Source: Rhodospirillaceae bacterium
Lineage (GTDB): Bacteria; Pseudomonadota; Alphaproteobacteria; UBA8366; GCA-2717185
NCBI GenBank assembly: GCA_028817685.1
Contig: JAPPPC010000036.1
Coordinates: 1 to 8,602 of the forward strand
Reading direction: 5' to 3'
Length of the DNA: 8,602 bases
Below are positions 1 to 6,190 of the stretch, one piece after another. The notes below the pieces were generated by a model. That model was not told where the DNA came from, made no database searches, and saw only the letters and a list, made by a program, of their open reading frames with translations. Position 1 is the first letter of the stretch. Every line of letters starts with the position of its first letter. Both the position numbers and the translations under genes were made by a program.

Positions 1-120
1 CCTCCGTTACGTTCAAATATTGCACGGCTGCCATGCACGGTGTGGCCGGTGGAATTACCTTGACACCCAACAGTTTAAGGCTCATTTGAAAGCCACTATG
101 ATTTCTCGCGACTGCGCGAC

Positions 121-145
121 GCAATTGCAGCAACACTGCGATTGC
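121..145 (+). other. Strong leader hairpin upstream of the helicase
   Basis: GCAATTGCAG (121-130) pairs with CTGCGATTGC (136-145) around a 5-base CAACA loop. This gives a 10-bp stem with a single U-G wobble. It is not followed by a T-run, so it is a poor intrinsic terminator for an upstream gene. ACTGCG occurs both at 111-116 and at 135-140, so GCAG (127-130) could pair with either copy, giving two mutually exclusive folds. It may be a 5'-UTR structure in the helicase mRNA; that role is inference. Confidence 0.45.
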
Positions 146-257
146 CTATTCCCGAGGCAAATCTCTCTCAAAATCCGTCTGTTCCATTTGCGCGTGGAAG
201 TTGGCGACCAAGCCACATCATGGCGCCGCCCGAATGAGGATGTGCGCCGCCTGGCGT

Positions 258-264
258 AAAAGGA
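258..264 (+). promoter_or_regulatory. Ribosome binding site supporting the TTG start of the helicase
   Basis: AAAAGGA ends 11 bases before TTG 276. The in-frame upstream candidates (TTG 201, ATG 234, ATG 240) have no comparable purine tract. The protein from TTG 276 begins MTKTTFSELGL, the normal beginning of RhlE-type helicases, so this site helps decide the start. Confidence 0.5.
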
Positions 265-275
265 CTTTTACTGAA

Positions 276-1535
276 TTGACCAAAACGACGTTTTCCGAGC
301 TCGGCCTCGCCGTGCCGCTTCTGCGTGCACTCAGCGCCGAGAACTATTCCGAGCCGACGCCTATTCAGGCGCAAGCGATTCCGTTGCTGCTCGACGGTGG
401 CGACCTCATGGGGCTGGCACAGACTGGCACGGGCAAGACGGCGGCTTTCGCGCTTCCGATTCTGCAGCGATTGGCCGAGGCGAAAAAACGGCCTGAGGCG
501 CGGCGTCCCCGTGCCTTGATCTTGGCGCCCACGCGAGAGTTGGCCATCCAAATCGGCGATGGGTTCAAGGCCTATGGCCAAAATCTGAAGCTTCGCCATG
601 CCGTGATCTATGGCGGCGTGGGACAGAATCCGCAGGTGAAGGCGCTGAATCGCGGCGTGGATATCTTGGTGGCGACGCCGGGACGATTGCTCGATCTGAT
701 GCAACAGGGGCACTTGCTGCTCGACAAGGCCACGACGCTCGTGCTCGACGAAGCCGACCGCATGCTCGATATGGGCTTTATCCACGATGTCCGGAAGATC
801 GTGGCGAAACTGCCCGTCAAACGGCAATCGCTGCTGTTTTCGGCGACGATGCCCCGCGATGTCGCGAAGCTGGCGGCGGAAATCCTTAACGACCCGCGCC
901 GCGTGGAAGTGGCGCCTTCGGCGACACCGGTCGAGCTGATCGATCAGAAGGTCTATTTCGTCGAAGCGGCGCGCAAGCGCGACCTGCTAGAGGATCTTAT
1001 CCGCGAGCAGTCGATGTTCCGTGTGATCGTTTTCACCCGCACCAAGCACCGGGCCAACCGAGTCGCGAAGCAGCTCGGGCAAGCCGGCATCACCGCGGAA
1101 GCCATTCACGGCAACAAATCTCAAAATGCCCGGCAACGCGCCTTGGAGGCCTTCCGGAAGAGCAAGGTGCAGGTGCTGGTCGCGACCGATATCGCGGCCC
1201 GCGGTATCGACATCGATGACGTCACCCATGTCGTGAATTTCGAATTGCCGAACGAGCCGGAAAGCTATGTCCATCGGATCGGCAGAACGGCGCGGGCCGG
1301 CGCCAGCGGCGCGGCGCTCTCCTTCTGCGACCCGAGCGAACGGGCGTACCTGCGGGATATTGAGAAATTGATCAAAATGCCGGTCGAAGTGGTCGAAGAC
1401 CATTCGCAACGCACCAGCCGCGCTTCCGAACCGTCCAAGGAAGACATGAAGAAACCGGCACGTCAGCAGCAACGGCGCCCGTCGAAACGGCGCCGTCGGC
1501 CGCCACGCGGTCGGCAGCCGAAACGCGCCGCGTGA
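276..1535 (+). CDS. rhlE: DEAD-box ATP-dependent RNA helicase, RhlE-type
   Basis: A cytoplasmic ATP-dependent RNA helicase, expected to remodel structured RNA in ribosome assembly, mRNA turnover or cold adaptation. All core motifs are visible, numbered from TTG 276: Q-motif with PTPIQ (Gln31), motif I AQTGTGKT (48-55), PTRELA (85-90), TPGR (134-137), DEAD (158-161), SAT (189-191), ATDIAARGIDI (303-313) and HRIGRTARAG (333-342). After about residue 366 the protein becomes a short, very basic Arg/Lys/Pro/Gln-rich tail, a usual RNA-binding extension in this family. At 419 aa the length is normal for RhlE. The frame stays open to TTG 201, but the extra 25 residues look unlike the family and the RBS favours 276. 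It precedes a cold-shock protein on the same strand (113-bp gap). The DEAD-box assignment is near certain; the RhlE subgroup is inferred from the N-terminus and overall pattern. Confidence 0.93.
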   Translation: MTKTTFSELGLAVPLLRALSAENYSEPTPIQAQAIPLLLDGGDLMGLAQTGTGKTAAFALPILQRLAEAKKRPEARRPRALILAPTRELAIQIGDGFKAYGQNLKLRHAVIYGGVGQNPQVKALNRGVDILVATPGRLLDLMQQGHLLLDKATTLVLDEADRMLDMGFIHDVRKIVAKLPVKRQSLLFSATMPRDVAKLAAEILNDPRRVEVAPSATPVELIDQKVYFVEAARKRDLLEDLIREQSMFRVIVFTRTKHRANRVAKQLGQAGITAEAIHGNKSQNARQRALEAFRKSKVQVLVATDIAARGIDIDDVTHVVNFELPNEPESYVHRIGRTARAGASGAALSFCDPSERAYLRDIEKLIKMPVEVVEDHSQRTSRASEPSKEDMKKPARQQQRRPSKRRRRPPRGRQPKRAA

Positions 1536-1592
1536 CCGCGTCGGCCGTAAAGGCTAGGCTTTCAACCAAATCGCGATAACGCCAAACCCCGA

Positions 1593-1607
1593 ATACAAGA
1601 ATTGTAT
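1593..1607 (+). repeat. Perfect 6-bp dyad upstream of the cold-shock gene
   Basis: ATACAA (1593-1598), a 3-base spacer GAA, and TTGTAT (1602-1607) form a perfect inverted repeat 41 bases upstream of the cold-shock ATG, in a locally AT-richer stretch. An 8-base direct repeat TCAACCAA flanks it (1562-1569 and 1607-1614). It could be an operator or a short 5'-UTR hairpin. No recognised regulator site matches it. Confidence 0.35.
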
Positions 1608-1648
1608 CAACCAATCACACGAATTTTGCCAAAACAGGAGTAAGCACT

Positions 1649-1858
1649 ATGGCATCTGGTACCGTTAAATGGTTCAACCCGCAGAAAGGCTACGGCTTCA
1701 TTGAGCCCAGCGACGGCGGCAAGGACGCATTCGTTCACATTTCCGCTGTCGAACAGGCTGGCATGTCGACCCTGCGCGAAGGCCAGAAGGTGGAATACGA
1801 GCTGGTTCCCGGCCGGAACGGCAGGTCGTCCGCCGAAAACCTGGTTGCGATGGACTGA
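1649..1858 (+). CDS. CspA-family cold-shock protein
   Basis: A 69-residue single cold-shock-domain protein, the standard length for the family. It is an OB-fold that binds single-stranded RNA/DNA and acts as an RNA chaperone or antiterminator in the cytoplasm. RNP1 (KGYGFIEP, residues 13-20) and RNP2 (DAFVHIS, 26-32) are intact, and the start GTVKWFN is canonical. The ATG is preceded by AGGAG at 1636-1640 with 8-base spacing, so translation initiation should be strong. It lies 113 bp after the helicase and before a small basic protein. Bacteria usually carry several Csp paralogues, and sequence alone does not tell whether this one is cold-induced or constitutive, so no specific symbol is given. 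Confidence 0.96.
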   Translation: MASGTVKWFNPQKGYGFIEPSDGGKDAFVHISAVEQAGMSTLREGQKVEYELVPGRNGRSSAENLVAMD

Positions 1859-1868
1859 CCAGATTGAA

Positions 1869-1884
1869 GCGGGTTTTCGCCCGC
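1869..1884 (+). terminator. Short hairpin after the cold-shock gene (weak terminator or attenuator)
   Basis: GCGGG (1869-1873) and CCCGC (1880-1884) form a 5-bp all-G/C stem with a TTTTCG loop, starting 10 bases after the cold-shock stop codon. No T-run follows, so it is not a good intrinsic terminator. It may stabilise the 3' end or partly separate the cold-shock gene from the small gene downstream. Confidence 0.3.
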
Positions 1885-1937
1885 GAACTTGGCATCTGTT
1901 CGGGGCGCATTGGCGCCTCGCGCAGAGGCCGAATTTG

Positions 1938-1944
1938 AAAAGGA
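1938..1944 (+). promoter_or_regulatory. Ribosome binding site for the 52-aa GTG-start gene
   Basis: AAAAGGA lies 6 bases before GTG 1951. This optimal spacing is the main evidence that the short GTG frame is translated and that GTG 1951 is its start. Confidence 0.6.
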
Positions 1945-1950
1945 ACGAAC

Positions 1951-2109
1951 GTGCCGCGAAAACCGAACTACAAGTTTGAACGCCTGGAGCGCGAACGTGC
2001 CAAAGCCGCCAAGAAGGCTGCACGGCTCGAGGCGAAACGTGAAAAAGCGGAACAGAAGAAAGCGGGGCTCGATGCGCCCGCCGACATGCCGGACGAACCG
2101 TCGGCGTAG
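1951..2109 (+). CDS. Small highly charged protein, 52 aa, function unknown
   Basis: Starts at GTG 1951 and stops at TAG 2107-2109. The protein begins MPRKPNYKFERLERERAK. Residues 8-38 are dominated by Lys, Arg, Glu and Ala, predicting one long amphipathic or coiled-coil-like helix; the last dozen residues are acidic and Pro-rich. There is no signal peptide or membrane segment. A good Shine-Dalgarno (AAAAGGA, 1938-1944) and a position 92 bp after the cold-shock gene on the same strand support a real gene. Small proteins starting PRKPNYKFER are, from memory, common as 'hypothetical protein' near cold-shock genes in alphaproteobacteria; this was not checked. Its charge would suit nucleic-acid or ribosome association, but no function is claimed. 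A longer frame overlapping it (1889-2257) has no family features and looks like an out-of-frame shadow. Confidence 0.72.
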   Translation: MPRKPNYKFERLERERAKAAKKAARLEAKREKAEQKKAGLDAPADMPDEPSA

Positions 2110-2123
2110 TTCGAAATTGATTT

Positions 2124-2141
2124 GGGCCGCCGAAGCGGCCT
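2124..2141 (+). terminator. G+C-rich hairpin after the small gene, possible terminator
   Basis: GGCCGC (2125-2130), loop CGAA, GCGGCC (2135-2140) make a perfect 6-bp stem, extendable by a G-T pair. It lies 15 bases after the TAG of the small gene and before the next transcription unit. No T-run follows on the + strand, so termination efficiency is uncertain. It is the best candidate boundary between the cold-shock block and the catabolic genes. Confidence 0.42.
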
Positions 2142-2182
2142 CCAGCCAAGAAAAACCAATACAGTTGGACGACATGCATTGT

Positions 2183-2198
2183 CGGGCATGCGTGCCCG
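2183..2198 (+). repeat. Inverted repeat upstream of the HisD-family gene
   Basis: CGGGCA (2183-2188), TGCG, TGCCCG (2193-2198) form a perfect 6-bp dyad 43 bases before the ATG at 2242. A smaller dyad, GACA/TGTC (2171-2183), abuts it. Either may be an operator or a leader hairpin. TTGTCG (2179-2184) and TATGTT (2203-2208) with an 18-base spacer form only a poor sigma-70-like promoter overlapping the repeat. Function is inference. Confidence 0.3.
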
Positions 2199-2241
2199 TC
2201 GCTATGTTCGGACCAAAGTTCACTGACAGGGGAAGAGTAGG

Positions 2242-3549
2242 ATGGCGCGGTATTTGAAACAGGGCAAAGACGCCGAGGAAGTAGCCCAGGACGATGCCAA
2301 GACCCGGCAGACGGTCGAAGGGATCCTGAGCGATGTGGAGCAGCGCGGCGACGCGGCTGTTCGCGAGCTGTCCGCCAAATTCGATAACTGGTCACCCGAT
2401 GCCTTCCGTCTTTCCGACCGCGAAATCGAGTCCGCGATGAGCAAGGTCGCCAAACGCGATCTCGAGGACATCAAATTCGCCCAGGCGCAGGTAAAGAACT
2501 TCGCTGAGAAACAGAAGGCGTGCCTGCAGGATCTCGAGGTGGAGACGATGCCGGGCGTCGTGCTCGGCCACCGCAATATTCCGGTGAACAGCGTCGGCTG
2601 TTACGTCCCGGGGGGCAAGTACCCGATGGTGGCCTCTGCCCATATGAGCGTGGTGACGGCGAAGGTCGCCGGAGTGAAGCGCATCGTGGCTTCCGCGCCG
2701 CCGCAGGATGGCGGACCGCACCCGGCAATCGTCGCGGCTATGCATCTCGGCGGTGCCGATGAAATCCTCGTTCTCGGCGGTGTGCAGGCGGTGGCGGCGA
2801 TGGCGCTCGGCACGGAGACGGTGGCGCCGGTGGATATGCTTGTGGGACCCGGCAACATGTTCGTCGCGGAAGCCAAGCGTCAGCTTTACGGGCGGGTCGG
2901 TATCGACTTGTTCGCCGGGCCGACGGAGACCCTGATCGTCGCCGATGACACCGCCGATGGGGAGTTGTGCGCGACGGATCTCCTGGGACAGGCCGAGCAT
3001 GGCCCGACTTCACCGGCAGTGCTGATCACGACCTCCGAGGCGCTGGCGAAGGACACGCTGGCGGAAGTGGACCGGCTGCTCGACATTCTGCCGACGGCGG
3101 ATATCGCGCGCGGGGCCTGGGAGACCTATGGCGCGGTGATCCTGTGCGACAGTGTCGATGAAATGGTTGCGGAAGCGGACCGGCTTGCTTACGAACACGT
3201 CACGATCCTGACCGAGAATCCGGACTATTTCCTCGACAACATGACCAATTACGGTGCGTTGTTCCTGGGCGCGCGGACGACCGTGTCCTATGGCGATAAG
3301 GTGATCGGCACGAACCACACGCTGCCAACGAAACGGGCGGCGCGCTATACGGGCGGTCTGTGGGTCGGCAAATTCATGAAAACCTGCACCTATCAGAAAG
3401 TCCTGACCGACGAAGCCAGTGCGGAGATCGGCGCCTATTGTTCACGCCTGTGCATGTTGGAAGGCTTCGCCGGGCATGCCGAGCAGGCGAATGTGCGGGT
3501 GCGCCGCTATGGCGGCCGCAACGTCGATTACGCGGCGGCGGCGGATTAG
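2242..3549 (+). CDS. Histidinol dehydrogenase-family (HisD/HpsN-like) NAD-dependent dehydrogenase
   Basis: A 435-residue zinc-dependent alcohol dehydrogenase of the HisD fold; the family oxidises a primary alcohol through an aldehyde to an acid with 2 NAD+. Every residue known from E. coli HisD is present: zinc ligands Gln250, His253, Asp352 and His412, catalytic Glu318 and His319, plus His359 and Glu407. The NAD-side residues Tyr121, Gln182 and Asn205 are also kept. The substrate-contacting Ser237 of E. coli HisD is Thr228 here, and the loop before it is about three residues shorter. With an SDR 4 bp downstream, dioxygenases beyond and no his genes, this points to a catabolic paralogue. The known example is HpsN, which oxidises 2,3-dihydroxypropanesulfonate to sulfolactate. 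The true substrate is unknown; automatic pipelines would probably label it hisD. The ATG is preceded by AGGGGA (2228-2233) at 8 bases. Confidence 0.88.
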   Translation: MARYLKQGKDAEEVAQDDAKTRQTVEGILSDVEQRGDAAVRELSAKFDNWSPDAFRLSDREIESAMSKVAKRDLEDIKFAQAQVKNFAEKQKACLQDLEVETMPGVVLGHRNIPVNSVGCYVPGGKYPMVASAHMSVVTAKVAGVKRIVASAPPQDGGPHPAIVAAMHLGGADEILVLGGVQAVAAMALGTETVAPVDMLVGPGNMFVAEAKRQLYGRVGIDLFAGPTETLIVADDTADGELCATDLLGQAEHGPTSPAVLITTSEALAKDTLAEVDRLLDILPTADIARGAWETYGAVILCDSVDEMVAEADRLAYEHVTILTENPDYFLDNMTNYGALFLGARTTVSYGDKVIGTNHTLPTKRAARYTGGLWVGKFMKTCTYQKVLTDEASAEIGAYCSRLCMLEGFAGHAEQANVRVRRYGGRNVDYAAAAD

Positions 3550-3553
3550 GCCG

Positions 3554-4318
3554 ATGGAGCTGCCGAAAACGCCGTCGTTCCGGCTCGATGGCAAGCGCGC
3601 GCTGGTCACCGGTGCCGGCCGGGGGATCGGTCTCGCCGCCGCAGCCGCACTGGCGGAAGCGGGTGCCGCTGTCACGCTGACGGCGCGGACGTCATCCGAG
3701 ATCGAGGATGCGGCGGCGGCCATCATCGCAGATGGTGGGCAGGCGGAAGCCAGAACGCTGGATGTGAGCGATATCGAAGCGGCCCGTTCGGCGATCATGG
3801 CGGCGGGCCCGTTCGATATCCTGATCAACAACGCCGGAACCAACCGGCCGAAGACCATGGCCGACACCACGGCGGACGATTTTGACGCGATCATGGATCT
3901 CAATGTCCGCGCCGCCTACTTCGTCGCGCAGGCGGTGACCGACGGGCTGATGGCGGCCGGAAAGTCCGGTTCGGTGATCAATGTATCCTCGCAGATGGGC
4001 CATGTCGGCGGTCCGAACCGGACGGTCTATTGCACCTCGAAATGGGGGCTGGAAGGCATGACCAAGGCGATGGCCCTGGAGTTCGCGCCGCACGGCATCC
4101 GGGTCAATTCGATCGGGCCGACCTTTATCGAGACGCCTTTGGCAAAGCCGTTTCTGGCGCAGAAGGAAATGAACGACTACGTCATGTCGAAGATCAAGCT
4201 CGGTCGGATCGGACAGGTTGAGGACCTGATGGGCGCGATCGTGTTTCTCGCCTCTGACGCGGCGGCGCTGATTACCGGCGCGGCCCTCCTGATCGACGGC
4301 GGTTGGACGATCGGCTGA
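3554..4318 (+). CDS. Short-chain dehydrogenase/reductase (SDR), classical type
   Basis: A 254-residue cytoplasmic NAD(P)-dependent oxidoreductase of the classical SDR family, which interconverts a secondary alcohol and a ketone. Visible motifs: TGAGRGIG (19-26) for cofactor binding, NNAG (92-95), catalytic Asn117, Ser145/146, Tyr159 and Lys163 (YCTSK), the IGPT segment after the active site, and a C-terminal ITGAALLIDGG ending typical of the FabG/gluconate-dehydrogenase-like group. Strand beta-2 ends in TAR (43-45) with Arg45 and no acidic residue, which suggests NADP(H) preference (inference). The start at ATG 3554, 4 bp after the HisD-family stop, is chosen because the motif order begins right after it; the frame open to 3419 would add 45 non-family residues overlapping the upstream gene. 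Tight spacing implies co-translation with the HisD-family gene and a shared pathway. Substrate unknown. Confidence 0.93.
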   Translation: MELPKTPSFRLDGKRALVTGAGRGIGLAAAAALAEAGAAVTLTARTSSEIEDAAAAIIADGGQAEARTLDVSDIEAARSAIMAAGPFDILINNAGTNRPKTMADTTADDFDAIMDLNVRAAYFVAQAVTDGLMAAGKSGSVINVSSQMGHVGGPNRTVYCTSKWGLEGMTKAMALEFAPHGIRVNSIGPTFIETPLAKPFLAQKEMNDYVMSKIKLGRIGQVEDLMGAIVFLASDAAALITGAALLIDGGWTIG

Positions 4319-4321
4319 CTG

Positions 4322-5206
4322 TCACACCGGCGCCAAGTCGGACTGTATCTGCGTACGGTGCATAACCCGGCGAACGTCGGGCGAGAAGGCGTCGCGCCGG
4401 TGCATGACGCAGCGATTGTCCCAGATCATCAAATCCCCGACCCGCCAGCGATGATGCAGGGTCCGGCGTCCGCGTTCATCGGCGTGGGCCCACAGGGCGT
4501 CGAGCAAGGCTTCGGATTCGGACACGGGCAGCCCATTCACATAAGTATTCTGGCGCCGCCCGATATAGAGCGCCTTTCGCCCGGTTTCCGGATGGGTCCG
4601 CACGATAGGATGGCTGACTCCGGGGATCGCCGCCACGTCGAAGCTGCCGGACGCCTTCGCCTCTGTCAGCGGCGGGCCGCCGCTGCGATCGAGACCGTCC
4701 AGCGTGTATTGCGTATCGTGTTTGATCGTGCGGCCTTCGATCTGCGCGCGGAGGTCCTGCGGCAACGTTTCGTAGGCGGCGTACATGTTCAAAAAGCCGG
4801 TATCTCCCTGTGCCTCCGGAACTTCCAGCGCAAATAGGCAACTGGCCTTGGCCGGCTTGGGTGTCCAAGCCATGTCGGTATGCCACAAACATTCACCGTC
4901 ACCGAGTGAGCCGATATTGTGACCGTCCTCGATCACATTCGATATGACGAACATCTCCAGCAATCCCTCGACGAAGGCGCGGCCGTGTCCGGGGATTGGC
5001 GCCAAGTCCAAATTGCCGAACCGCTGGCTGAACGCGATCATCTGCGGATCGGTCAGGGATTGATCGCGAAACAGCAAAACCTGGTGGTCTAGCCAGGCTT
5101 GGTAGAGCGTAGGGAATACCGTCTCGCCGAGCGCTTTCGAGAGGTCGACCCCGCGGACTTCGGCCCCGATTTCTTTGGTCAGGGGAATGATTTTCAAGTC
5201 AGGCAT
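4322..5206 (-). CDS. TauD/TfdA-family Fe(II)/2-oxoglutarate dioxygenase, copy 1
   Basis: A 294-residue non-haem iron dioxygenase that couples 2-oxoglutarate decarboxylation to hydroxylation of a small substrate; in TauD and TfdA the product then breaks down. Iron ligands are His109 and Asp111 (WHTD) and distal His269. Arg280 and Arg284 follow at +11 and +15 exactly as in E. coli TauD (His255, Arg266, Arg270), and the RRVMHR segment is TauD-like. Length is typical (about 280-300). At the place aligned to the taurine-contacting His70 of TauD there is Ala69, and Asn95 aligns to Glu105, so taurine is not an obvious substrate. It is the second gene of a minus-strand pair: its ATG lies 6 bp after the stop of copy 2, with no clear own Shine-Dalgarno, suggesting translational coupling. 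Its stop lies 3 bp from the SDR stop on the other strand. Confidence 0.92.
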   Translation of the reverse strand: MPDLKIIPLTKEIGAEVRGVDLSKALGETVFPTLYQAWLDHQVLLFRDQSLTDPQMIAFSQRFGNLDLAPIPGHGRAFVEGLLEMFVISNVIEDGHNIGSLGDGECLWHTDMAWTPKPAKASCLFALEVPEAQGDTGFLNMYAAYETLPQDLRAQIEGRTIKHDTQYTLDGLDRSGGPPLTEAKASGSFDVAAIPGVSHPIVRTHPETGRKALYIGRRQNTYVNGLPVSESEALLDALWAHADERGRRTLHHRWRVGDLMIWDNRCVMHRRDAFSPDVRRVMHRTQIQSDLAPV

Positions 5207-5212
5207 ATTCGG

Positions 5213-6052
5213 TTAGGCGGGTGTTCCCAGCGCCTCTGGGAAATGGAATCCGGTCCGTTTTAGGAACCGTCTCTGCTCCGATGGGAACCCATCCCGCCGG
5301 TGCATAACGGCCGCATTGTCCCAGAGCACCAGATCGTTCACCCGCCACTCATGGCGATAGGTGTATTGCGGCTGTTCCGCCCATTCGACCAGGCGGCCAA
5401 GAATTTCTTCCGTTCCGGCCAAATCCCGTTCGCCGATCTGCATGATGTGGTTCGGGCTGATATAGAGCGTTTTGTATTTCAGATAGGGATGCGTCCGAAC
5501 CATCGGATGGCGCTGCGGCGGTATTTTGGCGACTTGGTCGGGCCGCAATGGCGCGCTTTGGGTCGAATCCGGTTTCAGGCCGGAAAAGCTCGCCGTTTCT
5601 CCTTCGACCAGGGCGCGCAGGTCGGCCGGCATGTCCGCATAGGCGGCGGCCAGATCGCAGAACCAGGTGGCGCCGCCATCCGCCGGCACTTCGACGCCGT
5701 AAAGCATGGTACCGTGCACGGGTTTCGCCGTGTAGCTCTGGTCCGTGTGCCAGCGCAGGTCGCCATTGCCGAGCGACCCGAGATTGCGGCCATCTTCCTG
5801 CAGGTTGGAAACGAACATGATCTCGGGGTGCCGTTCGTCATGATACTGATCGCGCACATGGACATGCAGCGGGCCGAGCCGCCGGGTGAAATCTACCAGC
5901 GCGTCGTCGGTGAGTTGCTGGTTCCGGAACACAGCGACCTTGTAGCGCATCCAAAGGTCGCGAACCTCACCCAACGCGTCGTCGTCTAGGGCGGCCAGAT
6001 CGAGATCGTCGAACTCGATGGCGAATTCATTGGCCAACAGATTTGTCTTCAT
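5213..6052 (-). CDS. TauD/TfdA-family Fe(II)/2-oxoglutarate dioxygenase, copy 2
   Basis: A 279-residue member of the same family, first gene of the minus-strand pair. Iron ligands are His102 and Asp104 (WHTD) and His251; Arg262 and Arg266 follow at +11 and +15 for 2-oxoglutarate/substrate carboxylate or sulfonate binding. It shares the pattern EDGxNxGSLGxG just before WHTD with copy 1 (residues 86-97 here), so the two are paralogues of one subfamily rather than close TauD orthologues. Unlike copy 1 it keeps a His (His65, in LHVHV) where TauD has His70. TauD Asn95 aligns to Asp98. The ATG at 6052 has no good Shine-Dalgarno upstream on the minus strand, only CCTTGCG, so initiation may be weak or leaderless. 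It is transcribed divergently from the HAD gene. Substrate unknown. Confidence 0.92.
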   Translation of the reverse strand: MKTNLLANEFAIEFDDLDLAALDDDALGEVRDLWMRYKVAVFRNQQLTDDALVDFTRRLGPLHVHVRDQYHDERHPEIMFVSNLQEDGRNLGSLGNGDLRWHTDQSYTAKPVHGTMLYGVEVPADGGATWFCDLAAAYADMPADLRALVEGETASFSGLKPDSTQSAPLRPDQVAKIPPQRHPMVRTHPYLKYKTLYISPNHIMQIGERDLAGTEEILGRLVEWAEQPQYTYRHEWRVNDLVLWDNAAVMHRRDGFPSEQRRFLKRTGFHFPEALGTPA

Positions 6053-6076
6053 CGCAAGGACCGGGGCTGTTTATGT

Positions 6077-6090
6077 GCCAATACTTTGGC
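6077..6090. repeat. Perfect inverted repeat GCCAA-N4-TTGGC, candidate operator
   Basis: GCCAA (6077-6081), TACT, TTGGC (6086-6090) form a perfect 5-bp dyad 25-38 bases upstream of the copy 2 dioxygenase ATG on the minus strand, where a repressor or the transcription start would be expected. A second dyad, CTCGA (6095-6099) and TCGAG (6113-6117), lies next to it with a 13-base spacer. Their position between divergent genes suggests a regulator binding site. No regulator gene is in the window. Confidence 0.38.
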
Positions 6091-6183
6091 GCGCCTCGAA
6101 TGGGGGGTCAAATCGAGCGATACTCACGAAACCGTTGATTGAAGTTCCGGCGGTCTGGTGAAACTATCGGCCGCGGAAATCAC

Positions 6184-6190
6184 AGGGAGG
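6184..6190 (+). promoter_or_regulatory. Strong ribosome binding site fixing the HAD start
   Basis: AGGGAGG ends 5 bases before ATG 6196. It decides between ATG 6196 and the upstream in-frame TTG 6139, which would add 19 residues unlike the family. Confidence 0.7.

Larger units (their letters stand above)
1..275 (+). promoter_or_regulatory. Upstream/leader region of the helicase gene
   Basis: No convincing protein gene was found in this stretch. It contains a strong potential hairpin (121-145, listed separately), a 7-base direct repeat TGCACGG at 21-27 and 34-40, and a TTGACA hexamer at 60-65 that resembles a sigma-70 -35 box. No good -10 box lies 16-18 bases after that hexamer. A TATGAT hexamer at 97-102 resembles a -10 box but has only a poor -35 (TTTAAG, 74-79). 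Transcription of the helicase plausibly starts here and leaves a long structured 5' leader, as is common for cold-induced genes. That is inference; no promoter is called with confidence. Confidence 0.3.

Noticed and set aside
60..65. TTGACA as a firm helicase -35 promoter element
   Set aside because: No acceptable -10 box lies at 16-18 bases; kept only as a remark in the leader entry.
20..259. 79-aa frame upstream of the helicase
   Set aside because: TTG start with no RBS and no family-like sequence; it crosses the strong hairpin at 121-145 and fits a leader better.
201..275. N-terminal extension of the helicase from TTG 201 or ATG 234/240
   Set aside because: The added residues are unlike RhlE N-termini and no Shine-Dalgarno precedes these starts, while TTG 276 has one.
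168..827. 219-aa open frame antisense to the helicase
   Set aside because: It lies wholly opposite a conserved DEAD-box gene, has no recognisable domain, and is explained by high GC and codon bias of the real gene.
1487..1496. Palindrome ACGGCGCCGT near the end of the helicase gene
   Set aside because: It lies in Arg-rich coding sequence where GC-rich codons readily create palindromes, and it is not followed by a T-run.
1889..2257. 122-aa plus-strand frame overlapping the 52-aa gene
   Set aside because: Different frame, poor composition, no RBS, and it overlaps the start of the HisD-family gene; the 52-aa frame has a better RBS and a coherent sequence.
1607..2395. 262-aa minus-strand frame across the cold-shock and small genes
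   Set aside because: Antisense to a certain cold-shock gene, spans two intergenic gaps, and has low-complexity Arg/Pro/Ser-rich composition.
2242..3549. Calling this gene the biosynthetic hisD of a histidine operon
   Set aside because: No other his genes are adjacent, the neighbours are catabolic enzymes, and the substrate-loop residues differ.
3419..3553. Extended SDR start inside the HisD-family gene
   Set aside because: The 45 extra residues are out-of-frame translation of the upstream gene; the SDR fold begins normally after ATG 3554.
4358..4837. 159-aa plus-strand frame antisense to dioxygenase copy 1
   Set aside because: Shadow of the real minus-strand gene; no domain visible.
5300..5989. 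229-aa plus-strand frame antisense to dioxygenase copy 2
   Set aside because: Shadow frame: the minus strand carries the complete WHTD/His/Arg dioxygenase signature.
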